A stretch of 9,466 nucleotides of DNA from an uncultured Acidobacteriota bacterium (lineage in GTDB: Bacteria > Acidobacteriota > Blastocatellia > Pyrinomonadales > Pyrinomonadaceae), in NCBI GenBank assembly GCA_946480545.1, contig CAMLKY010000046.1, positions 1 to 9,466 of the forward strand, read 5' to 3'. The position numbers were made by a program, and so were the translations under genes. The notes under the pieces are model-generated. The model did not search any database. It had not been told where the DNA came from and saw nothing but the letters and a program-made list of their open reading frames with translations. This document shows, piece after piece, positions 1 to 6,108 of this stretch (its first letter is position 1; every line of letters starts with the position of its first letter).

Positions 1-44
1 GTCTTATGGCGCGTGCACTCCTCGCGACCGTTGTCGCCACAGCA

Positions 45-62
45 AACCTGACGCCGTTCTCT
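45..62 (+). repeat. 18-base direct repeat, copy 1
   Basis: The sequence aacctgacgccgttctct occurs here and again, identically, at 546-563. The bases on either side of the two copies differ. An exact 18-base match within about 500 bases is not expected by chance. The copies bracket the small exported-protein gene at 135-446. What the repeat is (an old mobile-element end, a shared gene tail or an intergenic repeat) cannot be decided from the window. Confidence 0.6.
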
Positions 63-134
63 TGCCACGTGAGAGGTCGGCCGTGCCTGCGGCAGTGCTC
101 TTCGAGCGAACACTACTGCCGACGGAGAGCGACC

Positions 135-446
135 ATGAAACCCATTCTGACACTGCTGATACTCGCGCTGGCGATTGCGATGCCGTTCATCGCGTCGGCG
201 TCCGGTTTCACGGCCTCGTCCACCTCGACGGCCCGGCTGGGCTCGAAGGTCATCAGTGCCGGCGATTCGATGAGCCGCGTGCTCGAGGCCGGCGGCGAGC
301 CAGTACGGCGAACGGACCTCGTCAATGGCTATGGCGTGAAAGTCGGGGAGCGTTGGATCTACAAGACGGGTAACGCGCGTCATACCGTCATCGAGTTCAC
401 GACGGATGGCACGGTGTACGGCGTTCGCGATGTTGTGGGGCAATAG
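135..446 (+). CDS. small exported protein, DUF2845-like
   Basis: A 103-residue protein. Residues 1-23 form a clear Sec signal peptide: Lys2, then a hydrophobic stretch (LTLLILALAIAMPFIA), then small residues ASASG at the probable cleavage site. The mature part is about 80 residues and contains SKVISAGDSMSRVLEAGGEP (38-56) and the stretch GERWIYKTGN (71-80), which resembles the DUF2845 periplasmic family (a 'G-S/A-V-L-GEP ... W-Y' pattern, as in BamE/OmlA-like small folds). Its molecular role is unknown. The start at 135 is chosen because GGAGAG lies 5 bases upstream and the signal peptide begins there; an upstream in-frame ATG at 6 would put 43 basic, cysteine-containing residues in front of the signal. 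It appears monocistronic, with GC-rich codon use like the right flank, so it belongs to the host backbone. The gene is secure; the family assignment is moderate. Confidence 0.8.
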   Translation: MKPILTLLILALAIAMPFIASASGFTASSTSTARLGSKVISAGDSMSRVLEAGGEPVRRTDLVNGYGVKVGERWIYKTGNARHTVIEFTTDGTVYGVRDVVGQ

Positions 447-545
447 GGCCAACTTAGGGGCAACGATCCTTCGCCAGTAGCAAAGTCGTTCGCGGGATGG
501 ACCAGCGCTCGCGCATCGACTGCTGCACGAGCGGGGCCAAGTCCG

Positions 546-563
546 AACCTGACGCCGTTCTCT
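546..563 (+). repeat. 18-base direct repeat, copy 2
   Basis: Exact second copy of the repeat found at 45-62. The flanking bases (ccg on the left, gcaaacgg on the right) are not shared with copy 1. Confidence 0.6.
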
Positions 564-968
564 GCAAACGGCGCCGCGCGAACCAAACAGCAAAGCATTT
601 GTACTGGCTGAAAATGCCGCAACGTACTTTGTGGACGAGCTATCATCGGAAGATCCGAAATTCCAGGGTGGTTCGGCGGTGTGATCGTGTCGTCGAGCGC
701 CGTCGACCCGCGCATACAGCAATTGCGTAGTGCCTGCCTCGCTCAGTTCGATTGCAGCTCAAGCATCGAACGCTTCGTCAGTGATGGGAAAGTGGCTAGG
801 CCGGACAGCTATGAAGTACGCCGGTTCGCGGCACGACCAAAGCAAGGTCGAAGGCGAGACGCCGATCCTGCAGCTGGCGGACTATCTGCCCCGAAACGCC
901 CCGGTGGCGTAGTCCGCCGCCGGTGTGTCAGGAGCGAGCGGCGGCGTATCAAACGCGAATGTCCCGAT

Positions 969-995
969 TTGCACCGTGTGGTAAATCACTATACT
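969..995 (+). promoter_or_regulatory. possible sigma-70 promoter for the ATPase gene
   Basis: TATACT at 990-995 is a good -10 hexamer in an otherwise GC-rich stretch. TTGCAC at 969-974 could be the -35, but the spacer is only 15 bases, shorter than the usual 16-18. It would give a leader of about 90 bases before the ATG at 1092. It is the best promoter-like sequence in the 200 bases upstream of the gene, but the match is only suggestive. Confidence 0.35.
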
Positions 996-1091
996 CAGGC
1001 GCGTTGGTGCGGATCAGATGTTCCTTACAGCAGAAGTCACCGCATTGTGTCTGTTGCGGGGGATTCCTCTGGAAGCAAAGGAGGATAAGCG

Positions 1092-2342
1092 ATGCGCGAT
1101 AGGATTTCGGCTATAGAAATTGCCGGTCTACGGACTGTTGCCGGAATGCGCCTGGAACTTTCTCCGTTTACTGTTCTAACGGGAGAGAATGGGAGTGGTA
1201 AAAGCACAATAATCGAGGCGTGCGAGATCTTTCGCGCGCTTTCAAGCCCTGGGTTCGTGGACCAATTTTTGCGAATCCATGGCGGACTCGACGCACTGAA
1301 GACTACAGATGCTAGGGCGGTGAAGCTTGGCATCGAGATTCGGGGAAAGACCGATTGTCTTCGGTATACAGTTGAACTCAAGGATCTTCTTGGCCTAGTT
1401 ATCGCGTCCGAGCTGCTCACATGGACAAATGAGGGCATCACCGATGTCGTGATGGAGAGGCACGGGCGATCAGCCATCGTTTACTCGGATTCGGGTGCTA
1501 ACCCGACTTCTCTCACAAAAATCCCCGGCGGCCAGCTTGTCCTGAATGGAATGGGGCTGCGGAGCCCGAACAAGATGGTAGATCGAACGGTCGCCGCGCT
1601 CGCCGCAATCGAGGTGCATGTCCCGTTCGCGACTATTCCTGCGTGGGTCGAAAGAGCAGCCGGTACGTCAGCGCCTACAATGCGTGTCTCACGACATAAT
1701 CAGCAGATAGAGACAGTTGCTCGCCTTGGTACAAACCTCGCGAACGTGTTTCGTGCGCTCAGGGCCGATGCCGCCGGGTGGCCGCTGACGATGGACTATA
1801 TTCAGCTCGGGCTAGGCGAGGATATTACCGACATCTCGATACGAGAGAGCAATCAGCGTGAAGGACTCGAGATATTTTTCCACTACAATGCATTTCAGCA
1901 GGAAGTGCCAGCTCGATCACTATCAGATGGCACGCTGGGATATTTGGCCTACGTAGCGCTTGCGCGATTGTCACCTCGTCGGTCGCTCATAGCATTTGAT
2001 GAGCCAGAAGTCCATCTTCATCCGGCGATGGTCGTCAGAGTAGTCCAACTGTTTGAATCGATGTCCGAGAAACGTCCCGTTCTCGCGGCGACACATTCTG
2101 ATCGTTTTCTCGATGCCGTCAGTGATCCGGCTTCATCAGTTGTTATTTGTAGTCTTGATGAAATGCGCCGTACACAAGTTGTCAGGCCAGATAAGGAAGC
2201 ACTACTTGAATGGCTAAATGACTATGGAGGTTATGGGCGCCTTCGAGCGGCGGGGCAAGAAAGGTCCGTAATGCCAATTTTCGAAGATGGCGCGTTCGGA
2301 GTTCACAATGATGGCACGTCCAAGAGTTGTGATGATGTATGA
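1092..2342 (+). CDS. AAA/ABC-type ATPase, OLD/AAA_21-like, putative defence protein
   Basis: A 416-residue ATPase with the full set of ABC/SMC-like motifs. These are Walker A GENGSGKST (31-39), a signature-like segment SLSDGTLGYLAYVAL (277-291), Walker B LIAFDEPE (299-306, Asp303 and Glu304), the D-loop-like HLHP (308-311), and the H-loop AATHS (332-336, His335). The intervening region (about 60-270) is the variable arm typical of AAA_15/AAA_21 proteins. The C-terminal end has no TOPRIM domain of its own. The adjacent overlapping gene appears to supply one, which matches the split ATPase plus TOPRIM arrangement known from systems such as PARIS (AriA/AriB). The start at 1092 is set by an excellent ribosome binding site, AAAGGAGG, at 1077-1084, 7 bases before the ATG. 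Codons are more AT-rich than in the flanks. By family, such proteins use ATP to hold and release or activate a nuclease partner on sensing phage. That role is inferred here. Confidence 0.9.
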   Translation: MRDRISAIEIAGLRTVAGMRLELSPFTVLTGENGSGKSTIIEACEIFRALSSPGFVDQFLRIHGGLDALKTTDARAVKLGIEIRGKTDCLRYTVELKDLLGLVIASELLTWTNEGITDVVMERHGRSAIVYSDSGANPTSLTKIPGGQLVLNGMGLRSPNKMVDRTVAALAAIEVHVPFATIPAWVERAAGTSAPTMRVSRHNQQIETVARLGTNLANVFRALRADAAGWPLTMDYIQLGLGEDITDISIRESNQREGLEIFFHYNAFQQEVPARSLSDGTLGYLAYVALARLSPRRSLIAFDEPEVHLHPAMVVRVVQLFESMSEKRPVLAATHSDRFLDAVSDPASSVVICSLDEMRRTQVVRPDKEALLEWLNDYGGYGRLRAAGQERSVMPIFEDGAFGVHNDGTSKSCDDV

Positions 2343-2925
2343 GGATAGTTTCTCACCAGCAAAAACTTTCGGCCTGCACGACTTCCTTGTCCGATGCCTA
2401 AGAGACGAGTTGAACGATGGGGACTCCATTACAACGGCGGCGCGCGCAAAAAGGGAATTTGAGGCGCGTCCGAAAAACGGAGCGTCGAACCTCATTGCAG
2501 CCCTAGAGATTGATTTGCCGAAAATTGCGCGGGCGAATATGGACGTAATTGCAATCTTTGATAACGACAGGATCAGAGAACAACTGAACCTACAAAGCTG
2601 CGCGCCGACTGAAGACGTCCTAGCGGCAATTACGCGCAGACTGAAAGATGGCAAGGAAAGACTTCACATCGAGTTTCTCGAGAAAAACGCAGAAAGCGTA
2701 TTGCGTGCGGCTCTGAAGTGTGGCGGTGGAACAGAGTTCGAAGCTATGGCCCCGGAAGCGATCGAGAGAAAGAGGCCAGTCGCGCGCGATATCATGTTTA
2801 CGAGAATTGTCAGGTCAGATCGCGCGTTTCGCGACTGTATTCGCTCTGCTGTCCCGTCAACAAAAGCGATTGTCGTTAGGATGCTAACTTTGTTCGACAA
2901 GAAATCACCGACGGCAGTGACTTAG
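2308..2925 (+). CDS. TOPRIM-like protein, putative nuclease partner of the ATPase
   Basis: A 205-residue protein. A first strand ending in an acidic pair (RVVMMYEDS, Glu12 and Asp13) and a later hydrophobic strand followed by DND (DVIAIFDNDR, Asp85 and Asp87) have the order and rough spacing of the TOPRIM metal-binding Glu and DxD. The rest is alpha-helical and charged, and I recognise no named family with certainty (RloB/DUF4435- and DUF4276-type proteins are the nearest idea). It overlaps the ATPase gene by 35 bases, so the two are translationally linked and probably form a complex. The start at 2308 is preferred because GGAG (2298-2301) lies 6 bases upstream. ATG 2311 or ATG 2287 are alternatives. 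The gene ends inside the last 21 bases of the convergent glycosylase gene. The coding call is strong; the TOPRIM assignment is moderate and rests on two short motifs. Confidence 0.75.
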   Translation: MMARPRVVMMYEDSFSPAKTFGLHDFLVRCLRDELNDGDSITTAARAKREFEARPKNGASNLIAALEIDLPKIARANMDVIAIFDNDRIREQLNLQSCAPTEDVLAAITRRLKDGKERLHIEFLEKNAESVLRAALKCGGGTEFEAMAPEAIERKRPVARDIMFTRIVRSDRAFRDCIRSAVPSTKAIVVRMLTLFDKKSPTAVT

Positions 2926-3522
2926 GATATGCCACAGGCCTCGATCAACGATGCGTCGGTCGACGCCAGCCATGTCACATGATGTCTCGATTAGGTGTTT
3001 GGCTTCAGCATAGTTGTAGCGTCTGGTTACGCCCGCCAAAACGATGAATCGCGAAATATGGCGGTCAATAGGTATAACCGCCTGGCCGCAAAGCAACCGG
3101 AAGTAGTCGAGACTCTTTAGTCCGAAAAATTTCAGTTCGAGCAACTCAGCTGCACCGCTCTCAGTTGAGACCCAGTGCCCGATTTCAGCGATCGAGTCGA
3201 GCTCATTTGCTTCGAACAGCGAAACAAGATTCTCGAACAGCGAAATTTTTTGCTGACCATTCCATGCAAGTAATTCAGCGACAGAGCAGAGCGAGAGAAT
3301 TCGGCGCAGATCTGCGATCGTTCGGCATGACGGGTGGAGTTCCTGGATTCGGCGACATCTGGGCTGCACAACATTTCGGTAGCTCATCGCCGATTGCAGC
3401 GAAACGTCGGCTAGCAGCGCGGCGACGTTAGTGTATCTCGCGCCCCCGACTTTATCGCGCTGGAAAGAATGGCTGAGAAATTCTATCAGAGCAGCTAACC
3501 GCTTGATGTCGGACTCGATCAT
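2905..3522 (-). CDS. OGG-type HhH-GPD DNA glycosylase-like protein (Cap11-like)
   Basis: A 205-residue protein. Residues 127-146 (LLELKFFGLKSLDYFRLLCG) look like the helix-hairpin-helix of 8-oxoguanine DNA glycosylases, with Lys136 at the place of the Schiff-base lysine. VIPIDRHISRF (149-159) carries the catalytic Asp153 in the 'DRHI' context typical of OGG2-type enzymes. The length fits small bacterial and archaeal OGG proteins. The hairpin lacks the usual GxG (it reads FFGLK), so DNA binding may be altered. Members of this family cut the glycosidic bond of a damaged guanine. An OGG-like protein (Cap11) also occurs as an ancillary gene of type IV CBASS, next to a QueC-like gene, as here. The start at 3522 is chosen because its ATG overlaps the QueC-like stop as ATGA, giving translational coupling. 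The longer frame up to 3603 only adds 27 residues read inside the QueC-like gene. It is the last gene of the operon, and its 3' end overlaps the convergent TOPRIM-like gene. Confidence 0.82.
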   Translation of the reverse strand: MIESDIKRLAALIEFLSHSFQRDKVGGARYTNVAALLADVSLQSAMSYRNVVQPRCRRIQELHPSCRTIADLRRILSLCSVAELLAWNGQQKISLFENLVSLFEANELDSIAEIGHWVSTESGAAELLELKFFGLKSLDYFRLLCGQAVIPIDRHISRFIVLAGVTRRYNYAEAKHLIETSCDMAGVDRRIVDRGLWHILSHCRR

Positions 3523-4145
3523 GTTCGTAGCGCCGCGAGCGCTGTGAGCCGTTCGACACAGTTCGGGCAGGATCCGCAATGTTCGACCGCGTTCACCTGG
3601 CAAGAGTAAGTGCTAGCAATTGGTGCGCCGAGCTTGAAGCCCAAAATAGCGACTTGTGACTTTGTCATATCGCGGAATGGCATCGAGAGCTTGACGCCGC
3701 CTACAGCGGAAACGAGAGTAGATGAGTCTGAAAGAAAGCTTCGTGTCGCGTCGATTTCAGTCGCAGCATTGCTGTTAATAAATGCGGACATTACCGATGT
3801 CGCATTGACGGAGGCGGCAAACGCTGAGCCCGTTGCTAAAAGAACGAGATTCCGATATGGCAGCATGATGTTCCCAGAGTCGATTTGCTCACTCCAAAGA
3901 TCGGTGCTGCGTATCATTCGTGACTCTGACCGTCGGAACACGTCAGAAATGTTTATCAATGCGAGAGAGTTCGCGATTCCCTGCGGAAGAACTGAACGAA
4001 CAGTTTCTAGTTCGGTCTCTGCACAATGTTGCCCGTAATTAACGAACATCGGCAGCACATCGAGATTCTGGGCGAGCGCCCAGTACACGAGAACTGTTGA
4101 GTCCATTCCGCCAGAAGCCATTACGACCACTCGCTCAGTCGACAT
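3519..4145 (-). CDS. QueC-like enzyme (7-cyano-7-deazaguanine synthase family; Cap9/QatC-like)
   Basis: A 208-residue PP-loop ATPase. SGGMDS (11-16) is the ATP pyrophosphatase loop, LPYRN (95-99) corresponds to the conserved QueC 'P-x-RN' segment, and Cys182, Cys190, Cys193 and Cys196 (YSC then HCGSCPNC) form the zinc site. It is therefore probably catalytically competent. Housekeeping QueC turns 7-carboxy-7-deazaguanine into preQ0 for queuosine or deazapurine synthesis. No queD, queE, folE or other pathway gene is present, so a conflict-system paralogue is more likely. QueC-like proteins are known in type IV CBASS (Cap9) and in the Qat system (QatC). From memory, and unchecked, recent work reports that Cap9 attaches a deazaguanine base to the N-terminus of its partner protein. 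The gene overlaps the upstream kinase gene by 11 bases and the downstream glycosylase gene by ATGA. There is only a weak ribosome binding site (TAGG), as expected for a coupled gene. Confidence 0.9.
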   Translation of the reverse strand: MSTERVVVMASGGMDSTVLVYWALAQNLDVLPMFVNYGQHCAETELETVRSVLPQGIANSLALINISDVFRRSESRMIRSTDLWSEQIDSGNIMLPYRNLVLLATGSAFAASVNATSVMSAFINSNAATEIDATRSFLSDSSTLVSAVGGVKLSMPFRDMTKSQVAILGFKLGAPIASTYSCQVNAVEHCGSCPNCVERLTALAALRT

Positions 4146-5457
4146 GTTTGCTGCCTAGAATCCGGAATACCGAGTCAATTAGTCGGCCGATGCTCGAATG
4201 CTTCTCATCGCATACGTTGGATGCGAAGAGATTGTTCAAGCGCTGAAGAGGGTCGAATACCAGGGTTGGCTTTTGCCTGCCTGCAAACCATCCCAGCTCT
4301 GCAAATGTTCCCGGGTCATCATTCAGCGCTACCGCGATCAAGAGGGCGCAATCCTCCATTAGCTTCACATCCGCGAGGTAGATCTTGCGGCGTTGGCGTT
4401 GTGACATGGAACCGGATGCTAGGCCATTTTCTTTCACAGGACGATGCGGTGAAAAGTTGTGGTAGCGAAGTGCCGATTCGAGTTGATCGAGCGAAGTGAC
4501 ATCGACGCTTGGGAAATCAGGGGCAGCAAGATAGATGCTGATGCTTGGGCGATCTTCCCAAGCAATTCTTGATCCGGTAGCACCTGCGATCTGATCGAAG
4601 ATTGACGCCGAGCTGGCTGAGTCGGACTCGAATTCGGACTGATGAAACGTCGACGCATATCGCGAAGCGATGAATGAAGAGAATCGCATTCGAGATTCGT
4701 AGTGCGTGTGCTCTGCCTGAAGGAGCCAAGTGGCGTCGAAGCAGTCCCCCACCCCAACGGAGTGTATTGTAGTTGCAGGGAAGGAGGGCGCTGGAATCTC
4801 TCCTGTGTCAGGCGCGAATAGTAGTCGAGAGCCTCCACGATTTTCTTTGAGAATCGCCGTATTTACACCGCTATTTTTTAGTGTGTCTCGCAGTCGTTGA
4901 GGCGATCTCTCGCACCGTCTAAAAAGTTCGCCCGACGTCGAACAAAATGCCGTCGTCACGTCTTTGAAGGAATCTATGTCTGATTCACCAATATGGTCGA
5001 GATCGGCATGGATCCGAACGCCGGATTCCTTGGCGAATTCATGGATTGGCCGAAGCTTGTCGCTTGAAACTATCAATAGGTCGGTAGGGTTGAAGTTTCT
5101 GAAGATATCTGCAAGCGAAGCCATATCAACTGCGACAGTCTTTTGGTCGCGCAGCAGCTCGCTATAGAACTGTGCTCCGGCTTCGGTGGACTCACCAATA
5201 TCCATAATATTCGGCGAATGCATGACGTTGCCGATCTTTGTGGCCAATTCAGCCCTCAGCTCCCTGAGGTACTTTTCGCATTGGTCGTCAAGGTAGCTCG
5301 GGCACAAGAATGCCGCAGCGTATGTTGCCTTGAAAGCGGAAAGTGTTCGTGCGAAATGGAATATTCCGCCCAATCGAACAAGATTCTTGTCAAGATGGCG
5401 ATCGACGAAGACCTCTCCAGCGATCAGTATTCGCTTGTTTTTGTCAGGAAGGTTCAA
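4135..5457 (-). CDS. PfkB-family kinase fused to a nucleoside deoxyribosyltransferase-like domain
   Basis: A 440-residue two-domain protein. Residues 1-290 follow the PfkB/ribokinase plan: an N-terminal strand RILIAGEVFVDR (9-20), the glycine pair RLGGIFHFARTL (28-39), and the C-terminal signature SVGVGDCFDATWLL (233-246) with catalytic Asp238 in GVGD. Residues 305-435 look like the nucleoside 2-deoxyribosyltransferase/DUF4406 fold: SISIYLAAPDF (305-315), then DCALLIAVALNDDPG (369-383), then GTFAELGWFAGRQKP (383-397), with Glu387 at the position of the catalytic glutamate. PfkB proteins phosphorylate sugars or nucleosides, and the second family exchanges or hydrolyses nucleobases; the substrate here is unknown. 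The start is an unusual TTG at 5457, supported by GAGG 6 bases upstream and by the early kinase strand. The first in-frame ATG is at residue 79 and would delete the glycine motif. The gene overlaps the stop of the preceding small gene by 14 bases and the following QueC-like gene by 11. Confidence 0.88.
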   Translation of the reverse strand: MNLPDKNKRILIAGEVFVDRHLDKNLVRLGGIFHFARTLSAFKATYAAAFLCPSYLDDQCEKYLRELRAELATKIGNVMHSPNIMDIGESTEAGAQFYSELLRDQKTVAVDMASLADIFRNFNPTDLLIVSSDKLRPIHEFAKESGVRIHADLDHIGESDIDSFKDVTTAFCSTSGELFRRCERSPQRLRDTLKNSGVNTAILKENRGGSRLLFAPDTGEIPAPSFPATTIHSVGVGDCFDATWLLQAEHTHYESRMRFSSFIASRYASTFHQSEFESDSASSASIFDQIAGATGSRIAWEDRPSISIYLAAPDFPSVDVTSLDQLESALRYHNFSPHRPVKENGLASGSMSQRQRRKIYLADVKLMEDCALLIAVALNDDPGTFAELGWFAGRQKPTLVFDPLQRLNNLFASNVCDEKHSSIGRLIDSVFRILGSKHVD

Positions 5458-5785
5458 GACTAACCTCGACGCTTGGGAATGGGACGGTTGCCGAGTTCGT
5501 CACTGTGCCTTGATACCCGTAGCCTTCCTTCATGCAGAGAATAAGGTAGTTGTATATTGTTGGAAGATTTCCGATTGGCGTTCCAGCGAGATCTTCTACG
5601 ATCAGTCGACCGTTGTGCATTTCGTTGCGCACTCGGACATCAACCCCTTCGCTGGGCACGCTTTTACTTGATCGGAAGTAGTCGAGCCTCGCAACATCTT
5701 CTAAGGGGACCTCGATAACTTGTTCGCATTTTGTGGGGCCAGCAGGGGCGTAGTTGCCAAACGTGTTTCCGCCGGTACTTCCCAT
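5444..5785 (-). CDS. small protein with Gly-rich MGSTGG N-terminus, first gene of the nucleobase operon
   Basis: A 113-residue protein I cannot assign to a named family. Residues 1-16 (MGSTGGNTFGNYAPAG) are flexible and Gly-rich. After Met removal the N-terminus would be glycine. The rest alternates short beta-like strands: CEQVIEVPL (20-28), GVDVRVRNE (47-55), LIVEDLAGTPIGNLP (61-75), a helix YNYLILCMKEG (78-88), YQGTVTN (91-97) and SVEVSLEP (105-112). The pattern 'V-x-D-x-x-G-x-x-I-G-x-L-P ... helix ... G-x-V' recalls HIRAN-like small barrels, at low confidence. It has two cysteines and no membrane segment. It has the strongest ribosome binding site of the operon (TAGGAG 6 bases before the ATG), while the genes after it are translationally coupled, so it is probably the most abundant product. 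Position and N-terminus suggest it is a carrier or target protein for the QueC-like enzyme; that is inference. Confidence 0.8.
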   Translation of the reverse strand: MGSTGGNTFGNYAPAGPTKCEQVIEVPLEDVARLDYFRSSKSVPSEGVDVRVRNEMHNGRLIVEDLAGTPIGNLPTIYNYLILCMKEGYGYQGTVTNSATVPFPSVEVSLEPS

Positions 5786-5791
5786 GGGGTG

Positions 5792-5797
5792 CTCCTA
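5792..5797 (-). promoter_or_regulatory. strong ribosome binding site of the nucleobase operon
   Basis: Read on the minus strand, TAGGAG is followed by 6 bases (cacccc) and the ATG at 5785. It fixes the start of the first operon gene. No convincing sigma-70 promoter is visible in the 118 bases between this site and the preceding short ORF, so transcription may come from upstream of the XRE gene. Confidence 0.6.
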
Positions 5798-5903
5798 CTC
5801 GATAGATTGCTGTTGCACATGCCGTGAGTGATGCGCTTCCTGCTTCTGCAACTTATTGCGTTGGTACTTTTCTTCAGGTGAGGGATGCTCGCAGCGGCTT
5901 GCG

Positions 5904-6092
5904 TCACGAGGCGGATCCTAGTGCAATCGTAGTACTGCCGTCGGTATCGACGTCCTCCCACTGCGAGTTTAGGGTTGTGGGCGGTGCAGTATCGGGGCTA
6001 ACGCGACTAGGCGTGGTTCGTCCTTGCCAGAGCCGCATAGATGTCGATCGTGCTGCGAGTGTTTCGTCTGACAGCTTGAGTGCCTGGAGCAT
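5904..6092 (-). CDS. possible small protein downstream of the XRE regulator
   Basis: An open frame of 62 codons beginning MLQALKLSDETLAARS, 16 bases after the stop of the XRE gene and on the same strand. The frame also extends upstream to an ATG at 6152, which would overlap the XRE gene by 44 bases. The ribosome binding site is poor (GGAA about 10 bases before the ATG). The N-terminal 16 residues could be helical, and the rest is polar and Thr/Ser/Pro-rich with no recognisable domain. It may be a real small partner of the regulator or just an open frame. No overlapping frame is better supported. Confidence 0.3.
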   Translation of the reverse strand: MLQALKLSDETLAARSTSMRLWQGRTTPSRVSPDTAPPTTLNSQWEDVDTDGSTTIALGSAS

Positions 6093-6108
6093 TTCGATAA
6101 CTATTCCG

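Larger units (their letters stand above)
447..1091. other. stretch without a supportable gene (left junction of the cassette)
   Basis: Several short open frames exist on both strands (for example 497-730 plus, 730-912 plus, 380-715 minus), but none has a good ribosome binding site, a recognisable domain or consistent codon use. The stretch holds the second copy of the 18-base repeat and, near its right end, a possible promoter for the ATPase gene. GC content falls towards the ATPase gene, so the insertion boundary of the cassette probably lies within this stretch. No tRNA, integrase or clear attachment-site duplication is seen. Confidence 0.5.

Noticed and set aside
730..912. 60-codon plus-strand frame between the exported-protein gene and the ATPase gene
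   Set aside because: It has a GTG start without a ribosome binding site and no recognisable domain. Nothing distinguishes it from a chance frame.
2214..2654. Minus-strand frame opposite the ATPase/TOPRIM junction
   Set aside because: The plus-strand genes have motifs, ribosome binding sites and overlap logic. The minus frame has none.
3519..4145. Housekeeping queC for queuosine synthesis
   Set aside because: No other queuosine or deazapurine pathway gene is nearby. The gene sits in an AT-richer operon with kinase, deoxyribosyltransferase and glycosylase genes and is coupled to them.
2905..5785. Type IV CBASS
   Set aside because: QueC-like and OGG-like genes match its ancillary set, but no CD-NTase, no TGT and no typical effector are in the window. 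Calling it CBASS would go beyond the sequence.
2905..5785. Qat (QatABCD) system
   Set aside because: Only the QueC-like component fits. There is no TatD nuclease, and the ATPase here is on the opposite strand and of OLD/AAA_21 type.
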